This document shows positions 1-5,515 of a stretch of DNA of 9,429 nt, one piece after another. Numbering within the stretch: position 1 is the stretch's first letter; every line of letters starts with the position of its first letter. This DNA is from JBFGCT01 sp041581055. GTDB lineage: Bacteria; Actinomycetota; Acidimicrobiia; Acidimicrobiales; Ilumatobacteraceae. Location of the stretch: the NCBI GenBank assembly GCA_041581055.1, contig JBFGCT010000164.1, positions 1 to 9,429 of the forward strand, in the 5' to 3' direction. The notes beneath the pieces are model-generated. The model was given only the letters and a program-made list of their open reading frames with translations. It made no database searches and was not told the origin of the DNA. Both the position numbers and the translations under genes were made by a program.

Positions 1-1
1 C

Positions 2-235
2 CTCGACGACAACACCTCCCGCAACGGCTACCGCCTCAACCACTTCACCCCCGGCGGCACCTTCCGCCTCTACCGCGAAGACGGAACCGACACCACCCCC
101 GTCGACATCCTCCAAGGCAACGGCAACACCGGCGGCACCGGCTCCGACCTCACCGACCCACCCGACGTCGTCACCTTCGGCGGCGGCGCCTACACCCCCT
201 GGGACACCGCCCCCACCCTCCCCGTCATCCCCTGA
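2..235 (+). CDS. 3' end of an unrecognised protein (partial, start outside window)
   Basis: An open frame enters from the left edge and ends at a TGA at 233-235, giving the last 77 residues. The visible part reads as a soluble, Gly/Thr/Asp-rich segment: aromatic and charged to about residue 37 (with GGTFRLYREDG near residues 18-28), then a Gly/Asn/Thr-rich stretch, then a Pro-rich tail ending TLPVIP. No membrane segment or catalytic motif is visible. I do not recognise the family. The composition would suit the C-terminus of a large secreted, repeat-containing or Rhs-like surface protein, but this is only a guess. Codon use is extreme: 72 of 77 codons end in C, four in A, and the only G-ending codon is the obligatory TGG. 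The other genes here use G-ending codons freely. That bias, with a sensible translation, is the main reason to call this frame coding. The gene converges on the methyltransferase-like gene 36 bp away. Confidence 0.6.
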   Translation, partial: LDDNTSRNGYRLNHFTPGGTFRLYREDGTDTTPVDILQGNGNTGGTGSDLTDPPDVVTFGGGAYTPWDTAPTLPVIP

Positions 236-242
236 CGAGCGA

Positions 243-268
243 CCTCGCCGGGCAACGCGGCGGCGAGG
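243..268. terminator. Hairpin between two convergent genes
   Basis: An 8-bp perfect inverted repeat, CCTCGCCG at 243-250 and CGGCGAGG at 261-268, has a 10-nt loop. It nearly fills the 36-bp gap between the stop of the left partial gene and the stop of the minus-strand methyltransferase-like gene. Its position suggests a bidirectional terminator. There is no T-run on either side, so it is not a canonical intrinsic terminator, although U-less hairpins are common in high-GC actinobacteria. Confidence 0.45.
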
Positions 269-271
269 ACG

Positions 272-883
272 TCAGCCGCTGACGCGGGCCGCGGCGTCGT
301 CGGCGCGCCACTGCGCCGACCACGTGCCCTGCCAGTCGCAGTACGGGCCGTAGCGGGCGATCAGCTCACGCTCCTCGGGCTCGCACTCCGGGGCGACGGG
401 GTTCTCCCAGATGTCGTGCCAGCCCACCGTGAACCGGGCGCCGGGCTCGGGGGCCCAGTCGAAGGCGCTGGCGTGCACGATCTCGATTCGCGGCCCGTAT
501 CGATCCTCGAGAAACGGGCCGACGAGCGCGATCACGTCCGACGACGCCTCGACGATCACGACGCGCTCGACGATCGGTGCGTTGAGCATCGACTCGGCGA
601 CGAGCCCGAGGCCGAGACCGGTCAGCAGGACGCGTCCGCCCCGGCGGGTCGCCTCGATGATCGCGGGGCGTTGCGTCCACCACTCGTCGACCTGATCGGT
701 CATGAAGATCCGGTTGCCGAGGCGCAGACGGGTGTACGCGCCGGGCGGCGAGATCGCCCAGTCCGCGCGCCCGTCGCGTACATCGGCGCGGGGCGCGACG
801 ACCTCGTACCGGTCGATGATCCAGGGGCCGGACTGCCCGACCGGGACGTCGGACGTGGCGTGGCCGACGCCCGCGACCTCCAT
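272..883 (-). CDS. Class I SAM-dependent methyltransferase-like protein, spermidine-synthase-like fold
   Basis: The product is 203 aa from the ATG at 883; a TTG directly upstream at 886 is an alternative start. The Rossmann SAM-binding signature is clear: a motif I strand and Gly loop VLLTGLGLGLVAE (85-97), an acidic end of strand 2 at VIVEAS (Glu112), and a strand 4 motif FTVGWHDIWEN (151-161). The C-terminus carries RYGPYCDWQGTWSAQW (178-192). The WHDIW and DWQG(T/S)W pattern matches, from memory, a small methyltransferase-like family often annotated in phages and prophages; its substrate is unknown to me. The protein is shorter than true spermidine synthases and lacks their N-terminal beta domain, so polyamine synthesis is unlikely. 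It is the last gene of the leftward operon, 21 bp after the first tail-collar gene. No good Shine-Dalgarno sequence is visible, so its translation may depend on coupling. A role in modifying the collar proteins would be pure inference. Confidence 0.75.
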   Translation of the reverse strand: MEVAGVGHATSDVPVGQSGPWIIDRYEVVAPRADVRDGRADWAISPPGAYTRLRLGNRIFMTDQVDEWWTQRPAIIEATRRGGRVLLTGLGLGLVAESMLNAPIVERVVIVEASSDVIALVGPFLEDRYGPRIEIVHASAFDWAPEPGARFTVGWHDIWENPVAPECEPEERELIARYGPYCDWQGTWSAQWRADDAAARVSG

Positions 884-904
884 CAACCGCGGCCGTCGGC
901 TCGG

Positions 905-1429
905 TCAGTCACGCGCGGGGTACAAGCCGACCAGCGCGATGATGAAGTTCAACGCGAGGTACGGCTGCATGTTCTCGTGCGCTTGGCCCGCACCCGTGTC
1001 GGCCAGCGCCTTGACGGGCGTGGCGGCGGTTGTCGTGCCGTAGAGGTTGGCGCCGCGGCCGCCGGAGTTGGCCAGGTAGTGGTTGGTCGGCGAGCGGTCC
1101 CTGTTGGTGATCGCGTCGTCGGCGGTGACCCCGTGGCTGTGCGCCGCAGGCATCGTCTGGCTCGTGATCGCCACCGTTTCGGCCCCGCCCGTCTCGCCGA
1201 GACGGCGCGCGGTCAGGCCGGGGCCGCGCCCGGGGTGCATCGCGGCGCGACCCTGGAGGTTCGGGAGGGCGAGCGTGGTCCGGCCGTCGCCGCCGTAGAT
1301 CGTCCCGATCAACGAGAACAGCGCGGTGTTCTGCGCGACCGGCAGCAACTGACCGTTGCAGAACGCCCAGCCGCGCGGCGCGAAGTTGCCGGCGAAGATC
1401 CGGATCTCGGCAATGAATGGTTCGCTCAT
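905..1429 (-). CDS. Phage tail collar domain protein (microcystin-dependent-protein-like), paralogue A
   Basis: This 174-aa protein has the tail-collar domain (Pfam PF07484 type) at its N-terminus: MSEPFIAEIRIFAG, FAPRGWAFCNGQ (17-27), IGTIYGGDGRT (41-51) and LPNLQGR (55-61). A variable middle follows, with an HSH pair at 97-99. It ends with the tip motif HENMQPY (151-157) and the hydrophobic NFIIALVGLYP. Such motifs occur in short tail-fibre tips, where His residues can bind metal in trimers. Whether this protein trimerises is not visible. It has no signal peptide, so any surface role would need a non-Sec route. It is the third collar gene transcribed, starting 13 bp after its neighbour. The SD AGGAGAGGA (1436-1444, minus strand) lies 6 nt before the ATG and overlaps the upstream TAG stop, so coupled translation is likely. 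Stand-alone proteins of this kind occur in many non-phage bacterial loci and their role is poorly defined. Confidence 0.9.
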   Translation of the reverse strand: MSEPFIAEIRIFAGNFAPRGWAFCNGQLLPVAQNTALFSLIGTIYGGDGRTTLALPNLQGRAAMHPGRGPGLTARRLGETGGAETVAITSQTMPAAHSHGVTADDAITNRDRSPTNHYLANSGGRGANLYGTTTAATPVKALADTGAGQAHENMQPYLALNFIIALVGLYPARD

Positions 1430-1442
1430 CGTCGTTCCTCTC

Positions 1443-1970
1443 CTAATGCTTCGACGGGTAGATGCCGTACAGGGCGATGATGAAGTTGATGCACTGGAAC
1501 GGCTGGAGGTTCGTGTGACCCTGGCCGCCGCCGGCGAAGTTCTCGACCATCGTCGACGCCATCGTGACCGGTGACTGCGGCGGGCTGCTGGCGCTGTAGA
1601 CGTCGGCCGACGCCTCGGCCATCGCGTGGCCCACCGGTGTGCGCTCCTGCCCGCCGTCGGTCGTCGCCTGCCAGCCGTGTGTGTGCCCGCCGAGCTGGTT
1701 GGCGGTCAGCGTCACGTGCTCGTCTCCCGACTTCGACCCCAGCGCTCGTGGCGTCAATCCCGGACCCGCGCCGGTGTGGATCGCCAGCCGACCGCGGAGG
1801 TCGGGAAGCCCGAACGTGGTTCGCCCGTCGCCGCCGTAGACCGTGCCGAGCAGTGAGAACAGCGCGTCGTTGGCCGAAACGGCGATCAACTGGCCGTCGC
1901 AGAACGCCCAGCCTCGTGGGGCGAATTGACCGGCGAACATCCGGATCTCGCCGACGAATGGTTCTGACAT
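1443..1970 (-). CDS. Phage tail collar domain protein, paralogue B
   Basis: This 175-aa protein is collinear with its two neighbours: MSEPFVGEIRMFAG, FAPRGWAFCDGQ (17-27), LGTVYGGDGRT (41-51), LPDLRGR (55-61), HTH (96-98), HTNLQPF (152-158) and the C-terminal NFIIALYGIYP. Residues about 100-148 are low in aromatics, rich in Gly/Ser/Thr, and differ most from the paralogues, as expected of an exposed, variable part. An SD AGGAGG (1979-1984, minus strand) sits 8 nt before the ATG. The leader between SD and start (AACGAC) is shared with paralogue A, so the ribosome-binding region was duplicated with the gene. It is the second gene of the operon, 30 bp after paralogue C. No signal peptide or membrane segment is seen. 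The domain call is secure; the biological role is not. Confidence 0.9.
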   Translation of the reverse strand: MSEPFVGEIRMFAGQFAPRGWAFCDGQLIAVSANDALFSLLGTVYGGDGRTTFGLPDLRGRLAIHTGAGPGLTPRALGSKSGDEHVTLTANQLGGHTHGWQATTDGGQERTPVGHAMAEASADVYSASSPPQSPVTMASTMVENFAGGGQGHTNLQPFQCINFIIALYGIYPSKH

Positions 1971-2000
1971 CTGTCGTTCCTCCTAGTGGTCGGGTCGCGG

Positions 2001-2513
2001 TCAGTTGCGGGACGGGAACAGGCCCTGCAGGGCGATGCAGTAGGCGAGGGTCAAGTACGGCTGCATGTTGTTGTGGGCGTCGTTCCCCGTCGCGGCGATG
2101 GCCCCCGGGTTCAGCGTCGTGTTCAGCTGCGCGTTGGCGTCGGAGTAGGGCGTGCCGACTGCGGCGGTCGCCGCCGCGAGCAGCGCGCCGTTCGGCGAGC
2201 CCGTCGTCCCGTCCGCATCGGTGCCGGCGACGACGTGGGTGTGCTGCGCGATCTGACTCGCGTTGAGCGTCACCGTCTCTGCGCCGGCACGTTGCCCTTC
2301 CGGGTGCGAATCCGACTTGTGGATCGGCACCCTCCCCCGCAGGTCCGGCAGGGCGAAGTTCGTGCGGCCGTCACCGCCGTAGGTCGTGCCCAGCAGCGAG
2401 TACAGCGACTGGTTCTGGCTGATCGGCAGGATCTGTCCGTCGCAGAAGGCCCATCCACGCGGCGCGAAGTTGAACCCCACGATGCGGATCTCTGCCAAGA
2501 ATGGCTCTGACAC
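2001..2513 (-). CDS. Phage tail collar domain protein, paralogue C, first gene of the operon
   Basis: This 170-aa protein starts at a GTG (2513). I chose this over a longer frame from 2561 because the reading VSEPFLAEIRI aligns exactly with the MSEPF starts of the other two copies, and a strong SD lies 5 nt upstream. It has FAPRGWAFCDGQ (17-27), LGTTYGGDGRT (41-51), LPDLRGR (55-61), HTH (91-93), HNNMQPY (147-153) and the ending IALQGLFPSRN. Its middle (about 94-146) is rich in Ala, Thr and Asn, with no similarity by eye to that of A or B. As the first gene transcribed it is read from the 146-bp region shared with the divergent GNAT gene. Its role beyond a likely tail-fibre-tip fold is unknown. 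Confidence 0.9.
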   Translation of the reverse strand: MSEPFLAEIRIVGFNFAPRGWAFCDGQILPISQNQSLYSLLGTTYGGDGRTNFALPDLRGRVPIHKSDSHPEGQRAGAETVTLNASQIAQHTHVVAGTDADGTTGSPNGALLAAATAAVGTPYSDANAQLNTTLNPGAIAATGNDAHNNMQPYLTLAYCIALQGLFPSRN

Positions 2514-2518
2514 TGCGT

Positions 2519-2527
2519 CCCCTCCTC
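2519..2527 (-). promoter_or_regulatory. Shine-Dalgarno that fixes the GTG start of collar paralogue C
   Basis: On the minus strand this reads GAGGAGGGG and ends 5 nt before the GTG at 2513. It is a near-perfect anti-16S match at ideal spacing. It supports the GTG start rather than the upstream in-frame ATG at 2561. Confidence 0.8.
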
Positions 2528-2573
2528 GTCGGTGCGGCGGCTCGATGGACGTCCCCCGCAAGCGCCTCGGGTC

Positions 2574-2579
2574 ACCGTA
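2574..2579 (-). promoter_or_regulatory. Possible -10 box of the tail-collar operon
   Basis: The minus strand reads TACGGT here, fitting TANNNT, about 60 nt before the GTG of collar paralogue C. The -35 position (ATGCAC or TGCACG, 16-17 nt upstream) is poor. The 146-bp gap between the divergent collar and GNAT genes holds no other gene, so the operon promoter must lie here or inside the GNAT gene. Confidence 0.3.
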
Positions 2580-2645
2580 GCCGACTCCGCAGAGGCGTGC
2601 ATCCGAAAACGCGTTCCGCTTTCAAGCCGCGCGCGCCGCCGTCGG

Positions 2646-2651
2646 TACGCT
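2646..2651 (+). promoter_or_regulatory. Possible -10 box of the GNAT gene, leaderless arrangement
   Basis: TACGCT fits TANNNT and lies 8 nt before the ATG at 2660, where no Shine-Dalgarno sequence is seen. Transcription from this box would start at or next to the ATG and give a leaderless mRNA. A weak -35-like TTCAAG sits at 2621-2626, with a rather long 19-nt spacer. Confidence 0.35.
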
Positions 2652-2659
2652 GCTCGGCG

Positions 2660-3160
2660 ATGACCGGAACGATCGCTCTGCGCTCCGTCACCGACGACGA
2701 CGACGACTTCCTCCGTCGGGTTTTCTCGAGCACACGCGGGGACGTGCTCGCCGCGCCACTGTCGGCCGACGAGCGGGACACCTTCCTCGACTTCCAGTAT
2801 CGAGCGCAGCGCAGCGACTACGAGCGCCGCTTCCCCCGGGCCCAGCACTCGATCGTGCTGGTCGAGGGGGAGCCGCACGGCCGGGTCTGGATCGACCGCA
2901 ACCCCGACGAGATCCGGCTGCTCGACATCGCGCTGCTCCCCGAGCATCAGGGCCGGGGAACCGGACGGGTCCTGCTCGAGCGGCTCGTCGACGAGGCCCG
3001 CGTCGCCGGCCGGCCGTTGCGCCACTCGGTCGCCTCGAACAACCCCGACGCGCTGCGGTTCTACCGGCGGCTCGGCTTCACCGTCATCGACGACCTCGGC
3101 ATGTACATGCTGATGGAGTGGACCGCGGCCGGCGAGCCCGGCATCACGACGGCCGGTTGA
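2660..3160 (+). CDS. GNAT family N-acetyltransferase
   Basis: The product is a 166-aa single-domain GNAT protein expected to move an acetyl group from acetyl-CoA to an amine on an unknown substrate. The acetyl-CoA-binding motif A is clear: LLDIALLPEHQGRGTGRVLLERL (about 87-109), with QGRGTG at 97-102 contacting the pyrophosphate. Motif B is seen as SVASNNPDALRFYRRLGF (123-140), with Asn128 and Tyr135 in the usual places. The middle, FLDFQYRAQRSDYERRFP (42-59), belongs, as I recall, to a GNAT subfamily found beside stand-alone tail-collar genes. I chose the ATG at 2660 because the domain begins right after it. The longer frame from 2501 would run antisense over the collar start and adds unconserved residues. 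The gene is divergent from the collar operon, and its end overlaps the DUF6916-like gene by 17 bp. Confidence 0.88.
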   Translation: MTGTIALRSVTDDDDDFLRRVFSSTRGDVLAAPLSADERDTFLDFQYRAQRSDYERRFPRAQHSIVLVEGEPHGRVWIDRNPDEIRLLDIALLPEHQGRGTGRVLLERLVDEARVAGRPLRHSVASNNPDALRFYRRLGFTVIDDLGMYMLMEWTAAGEPGITTAG

Positions 3161-3449
3161 CAACCGCTTCGTAATACGCGCCCGCGTCGTCGCGCCCGAT
3201 CGGCACGAGGAACAGCTCGGTCGTCCCCCAACGATCGTCGCGCAGCTCCCGGATCGACTGGTTCAGGAGCGGCTCGGCCGGCCCGCGGAACAGCATCGAG
3301 AACCCGCTCGCGCCATCCGGCGCGGCCGACAGCGGCTCGACCTCGGTGAGCTCGATCGAGAGCGGGGCGGCGCCGCCCTCGGCCTCGAGCTCGAAGCGGT
3401 CGCCCACCCGCTCGGCGGCGACCTTCAGGTCGATGTCGTCGATGTCCAT
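3144..3449 (-). CDS. DUF6916-like small protein
   Basis: The product is 101 aa, acidic, soluble, and without a signal peptide or membrane segment. Features by eye are an N-terminal LKVAAERVGDRFEL, a middle IELTEVEPLSA (32-42), FSMLFRGPAEPLLNQS (50-65) and the C-terminal ELFLVPIGRDDAGAYYEAVVNRP. The pattern 'F-(S)-(ML)-LFRGP ... LELFLVPIG-D-G-YEAVFN' is what I remember of the DUF6916 family, a small mostly-beta domain of unknown function near tail-collar genes. The ATG at 3449 starts right at the conserved region. No SD is seen, but a TAGTGT box lies 10 nt upstream. The stop is read across the last codons of the convergent GNAT gene. The gene lies 47 bp after the DUF3048 gene on the same strand, so read-through from there is possible. 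A longer frame from 4844 is an artefact of high GC. Confidence 0.78.
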   Translation of the reverse strand: MDIDDIDLKVAAERVGDRFELEAEGGAAPLSIELTEVEPLSAAPDGASGFSMLFRGPAEPLLNQSIRELRDDRWGTTELFLVPIGRDDAGAYYEAVVNRPS

Positions 3450-3459
3450 ACGGCGCTCG

Positions 3460-3465
3460 ACACTA
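3460..3465 (-). promoter_or_regulatory. Possible -10 box of the DUF6916-like gene
   Basis: The minus strand reads TAGTGT (TANNNT), preceded by TG, 10 nt before the ATG at 3449. No Shine-Dalgarno sequence is present. This would give a leaderless or very short-leader transcript. No convincing -35 box is seen. Confidence 0.3.
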
Positions 3466-3496
3466 CACGGGGTCCTCGCCCGCCAGCTCGACGGGC

Positions 3497-4777
3497 TCAG
3501 CCGGCGCGGGCCAGCTCGACGAAGGTCGGGCCGGCCTGCAGCGGGACCACGCCCCCGTCGACGTCCCGGAAGACGAACGGCGCCTCGGCGCTGCGCCGCG
3601 ACCAGGTCCCGGTGATCGCCACACCGTCTCGATGGATCACCGCCGTCCCGGTGCCGACGGTGATCGCCTCGGGCGACCGCGCGTCGACCGCGGAGCGGAC
3701 GTGGGTGGCGTAGACGACGACGACGTTGGCCGCGGCGATCCGCGCGCCACCGGCCGCGACGTGCGGCGAACCGTTCTGACTCCGCAGATAGGTGCCGCTC
3801 GACGCATCCCAGGTCCAGCCGGCGCGCATGTTGTCCATCCTCACCTCGAACGACGAGTCCGCGCTGGCCGGCGTCGACCGCGTCCAGTCCTCGTCGATCT
3901 CCCAGAGCGGCCGCGCCGGCCCGGCGGCCGCCCCGCGCCCGAGCAGGCAGCCCGTCTTGGCGACGAGGTTGTGCGGCGCCCGGCGGCTCGACTCGCGCCG
4001 GTAGCAGTTGCTGCGGACGGCGGCGACGTCGATCAGCAAGCCGGCCTCGGCCGCGGCGCCGATCCACGAGGTCACCCCGGGGTTGCCGCCCGACCAGGCG
4101 AGGATCGGCCGGTTCATGCCAGAGAGGAGGTCGATGTCGGTTGTGCGCGCCGACCGCACCGGGCCGACCTCGGCGGGCACGTCGGAGTGGAACAGCGCCA
4201 TGAACCGGGTAGCCCCCTCGACGTTCTCCTCGAACACGACATCGGCGCGGTCGAGCGCCCATTGCGGGCGGGCGCTGCCCACGTTGTCGATCTTCGCCAC
4301 GAGCACGGGCGACGTGGTGACCGACTCGGGCGCCGGGAGTCCGGTCAGCGCGGCGACACCGGTCAGGGCGGGGCGGACGGTGTAGGGCGGGTACGTCGGC
4401 ACGGGCGGCGGGGCGTTCGCCGGGCGGGGTTCGGTGGTCGGCACGGTCGTCGTCGGGGCGGCCACGGTGGTGACCGGCGGGTCGGCGATGGGGTCGGGTT
4501 CGGTGCGGGCGACGGTCGACGGCGGCACGGTCGTCGCCCGGAGCGTCGTCGCCGGCACGATCGGTCGCTCCTCGCCGGACTCGTCGGCGGCCGGCACGGG
4601 CCCCGAGGAGGGCGGAGCGGCCGTCGTCGGGAGAAAGCGGCCCAGTTCCGTCGTGGCCGTCGGGGATTGGTCGGCCGAGGGGGCGCCGTCGCGGCCGGCG
4701 ACCGTGCCGCCGCACGCCACGGCGAGCATCCCCAGGCCGACGATCACTCCGGCCGTCGTCGCGATCCGAGCCGGCAT
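3497..4777 (-). CDS. DUF3048 domain-containing lipoprotein (YerB family)
   Basis: The product is 426 aa from the ATG at 4777. An in-frame ATG at 4840 would add 21 residues ahead of the signal peptide and is less likely. Residues 1-21 form a lipoprotein signal with a cleavage motif LAVA-C, so Cys22 should be lipidated and the protein held on the outer face of the membrane. Residues about 38-132 are a Pro/Thr/Ala-rich flexible linker. The DUF3048 domain follows, with its typical LVAKIDN (159-165), ADVVFEENVEGATRFMALFHS (178-198) and VGPVRSARTTDID (204-216). The C-terminal half ends GGVVPLQAGPTFVEL, as full-length members do. Two Cys residues (258, 277) could form a disulfide. Bacillus YerB belongs to this family; a molecular function is not established. 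The gene is divergent from the unknown 206-aa gene across 117 bp. A TATCGT box 7 nt before the ATG suggests leaderless expression. Confidence 0.88.
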   Translation of the reverse strand: MPARIATTAGVIVGLGMLAVACGGTVAGRDGAPSADQSPTATTELGRFLPTTAAPPSSGPVPAADESGEERPIVPATTLRATTVPPSTVARTEPDPIADPPVTTVAAPTTTVPTTEPRPANAPPPVPTYPPYTVRPALTGVAALTGLPAPESVTTSPVLVAKIDNVGSARPQWALDRADVVFEENVEGATRFMALFHSDVPAEVGPVRSARTTDIDLLSGMNRPILAWSGGNPGVTSWIGAAAEAGLLIDVAAVRSNCYRRESSRRAPHNLVAKTGCLLGRGAAAGPARPLWEIDEDWTRSTPASADSSFEVRMDNMRAGWTWDASSGTYLRSQNGSPHVAAGGARIAAANVVVVYATHVRSAVDARSPEAITVGTGTAVIHRDGVAITGTWSRRSAEAPFVFRDVDGGVVPLQAGPTFVELARAG

Positions 4778-4784
4778 CGAGACG

Positions 4785-4790
4785 ACGATA
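4785..4790 (-). promoter_or_regulatory. Possible -10 box of the DUF3048 gene, leaderless
   Basis: The minus strand reads TATCGT, exactly 7 nt before the ATG at 4777. The spacing and TANNNT fit suit a leaderless start. The upstream TTGTCG (15-nt spacer) is a weak -35. The divergent 117-bp gap (4778-4894) holds no gene. Confidence 0.4.
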
Positions 4791-4894
4791 CCTGCCACGA
4801 CGCGGCGACAATCGGCATTCCGTTCGCCGGGCCCGGCCACCCACCGCTCGGTTGACCGACCGCCCCCGCCGCCCGTCGTCCCGTGGGGGTCATC

Positions 4895-5515
4895 GTGTCA
4901 GCAGTCCTCGCCACCGATCCGGTGGTCGTCATCCGCCCCTGGATCGACCCTGTCGTCGACGACGACGGCCACGACCCACGCTCCCGTTATGTCGAGACGT
5001 TCTGGCTCGGCGTCCTCGGCCCGACGGCGACCTGGCTCGTCCGCCGCCTCGCCGCCGGTCTCGACCGCTCCCCGGACGGGTTCGAGCTCGACCTCGCCGC
5101 GACGGCGCGGGCGATGGGGCTGAGCTTCGCCGCCGGCCGCTCGTCGCCGTTCAGCAAGGCCCTCGAACGGTGCGTGATGTTCGGCATCGCCCACCCGATC
5201 CCGAGGGGCCTGGCGGTTCGGCGGCGGATCCCGCCGGTCGCCCATCGCCACCTCCGCCGGCTACCCGACGACGTCCGAGCGGCCCACGACGACTGGCAGC
5301 GGGCCACGATCTCGCTCGACGACCTCACGCGGGCCCACCGGCTGGCGATGACCATGGTCGACCTCGGCGACGACGTCGCGGTGGTCGAGCACCAGCTGAT
5401 CGCGCTGGGGGTCGGCAACGCCGTCGCCGCCGAGGTCGCCGACAACCTCAGCCGGCTCACCACTCCGAGAATCGCGGCTCAGCCGTCGGCGTCGACGGCG
5501 AGCACCTTGCGGTAG
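4895..5515 (+). CDS. Conserved-looking protein of unknown function
   Basis: I cannot assign a function. The product is about 206 aa from the GTG at 4895, which has a G-run (GGGGG, 4885-4889) 5 nt upstream; an in-frame GTG at 4883 is possible. No signal peptide or membrane helix is seen. It begins with a short hydrophobic strand-like VLATDPVVVIRPWIDPV, then RYVETFWLGVLGPTATWLVRRLAAGLD (31-57), then a helix-rich part AATARAMGLSFAAGRSSPFSKALERCVMFGIA (68-99), a basic strand-like GLAVRRRIPP (105-114), and LRRLPDDVRAAHDDW (120-134). The layout of helices followed by a basic beta hairpin could be a winged-helix nucleic-acid-binding fold, with 'GRSSPF-KALERC' as recognition helix; this is inference. 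Coding is supported by strong GC3 and by amino-acid order typical of a folded protein. Its last 12 codons overlap the convergent NlpC/P60 gene. Confidence 0.75.
   Translation: MSAVLATDPVVVIRPWIDPVVDDDGHDPRSRYVETFWLGVLGPTATWLVRRLAAGLDRSPDGFELDLAATARAMGLSFAAGRSSPFSKALERCVMFGIAHPIPRGLAVRRRIPPVAHRHLRRLPDDVRAAHDDWQRATISLDDLTRAHRLAMTMVDLGDDVAVVEHQLIALGVGNAVAAEVADNLSRLTTPRIAAQPSASTASTLR

Noticed and set aside
272..883. True spermidine synthase
   Set aside because: The protein is too short, lacks the N-terminal beta domain, and no polyamine gene is nearby; only the Rossmann part is similar.
416..1480. 354-codon plus-strand frame opposite the methyltransferase and collar genes
   Set aside because: The product is Arg/Val/Gly-rich with no motif and lies antisense to genes with clear domains.
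2270..3163. 297-codon minus-strand frame opposite the GNAT gene
   Set aside because: Its end is an out-of-frame reading of collar paralogue C and the rest is antisense to the GNAT domain. It is not a frameshifted collar gene, because paralogue C is intact in its own frame.
272..3449. Intact prophage or contractile injection system
   Set aside because: Only collar-domain proteins are phage-like. No sheath, tube, baseplate, ATPase, capsid, terminase or integrase is visible, and no att-like direct repeats were noticed.
3144..4844. 566-codon minus-strand frame covering the DUF3048 region
   Set aside because: Only its last 101 codons (DUF6916-like) look real. The rest is an Arg-rich out-of-frame reading of the DUF3048 gene, so this is not a fusion protein.
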